Assembly (NCBI GenBank): GCA_900550335.1
Contig: URRU01000008.1
Location: forward strand, 1-23,209
From: an uncultured Clostridium sp.
GTDB taxonomy: Bacteria; Bacillota; Clostridia; Peptostreptococcales; Peptostreptococcaceae
Length of the DNA: 23,209 nucleotides
Reading direction: 5' to 3'
Below, in pieces: positions 23,173-23,209 of the stretch. The notes beneath the pieces were generated by a model. The model was not told the origin of the DNA and did not search any database. It worked only from the letters and a program-made list of their open reading frames with translations. Made by a program: the position numbers and the translations under genes. How positions within the stretch are numbered: the first letter of the stretch is position 1; every line of letters starts with the position of its first letter.

Positions 23173-23209
23173 AAATAAAATAATAAAAAAAGTTTAAAAA
23201 AAGTGTTGA

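Noticed and set aside
23173..23209. Start of a further gene or a terminator at the right edge
   Set aside because: Only 37 A/T-rich bases remain, and no hairpin or ribosome site with a start codon is recognisable.

Overview
The window comes from a low-GC, AT-rich Gram-positive anaerobe of the Clostridia. A Peptostreptococcaceae-like organism is the best guess. The support is a CWB2-type cell-wall protein, an iron-sulfur L-serine dehydratase, heavy AGA/ATA codon use, frequent TTG/GTG starts behind strong AGGAGG-like sites, and the oxygen-independent cobalamin route. No mobile element, CRISPR array, tRNA or rRNA was seen.

Layout. (1) 1-206: a small minus-strand gene of DpnD/PcfM type with its terminator. 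(2) 385-1578: a secreted CWB2 cell-wall protein on the plus strand, convergent with (3) 1680-3266: a single-chain [4Fe-4S] L-serine dehydratase on the minus strand; the two share a hairpin terminator. (4) 3412-21742: an apparent 18-gene cobalamin operon on the plus strand. It starts at a perfect TATAAT box with a Fur-box-like palindrome just upstream and ends at a strong intrinsic terminator. Order: cbiP, cbiA, cbiB, cobD, pduX-like, cbiC, cbiD, cbiE, cbiT, cbiF, cbiG, cbiH, cbiJ, cbiK, cbiL, hemC, cobA-hemD fusion, aroD. (5) 21667-23172: a second transcription unit with its own near-consensus promoter, carrying an arginase-fold protein and a precorrin-2 dehydrogenase.

How the genes work together. 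HemC and the HemD half of the fusion turn porphobilinogen into uroporphyrinogen III. The CobA half methylates it to precorrin-2, and the dehydrogenase at the far end oxidises that to sirohydrochlorin. CbiK inserts cobalt. CbiL, CbiH, CbiF, CbiG, CbiD, CbiJ, CbiE/CbiT and CbiC then build cobyrinate. CbiA and CbiP amidate it to cobyric acid. The PduX-like kinase and CobD make aminopropanol phosphate from threonine, which CbiB attaches. Not in the window: 5-aminolevulinate and porphobilinogen synthesis (hemA, hemL, hemB), a corrinoid adenosyltransferase, nucleotide-loop assembly (cobU, cobS, cobT) and cobalt transport.

Most of the window is a well-known pathway in a compact arrangement, and I found no wholly new system. 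The points worth a second look are regulatory and structural: a Fur-like operator where a B12 riboswitch might be expected, a promoter placed directly before a terminator at the operon boundary, an 18-bp minisatellite in front of cbiC, in-frame low-complexity inserts in several enzymes, a shikimate gene inside the operon, and an arginase-fold protein linked to the sirohydrochlorin branch point.
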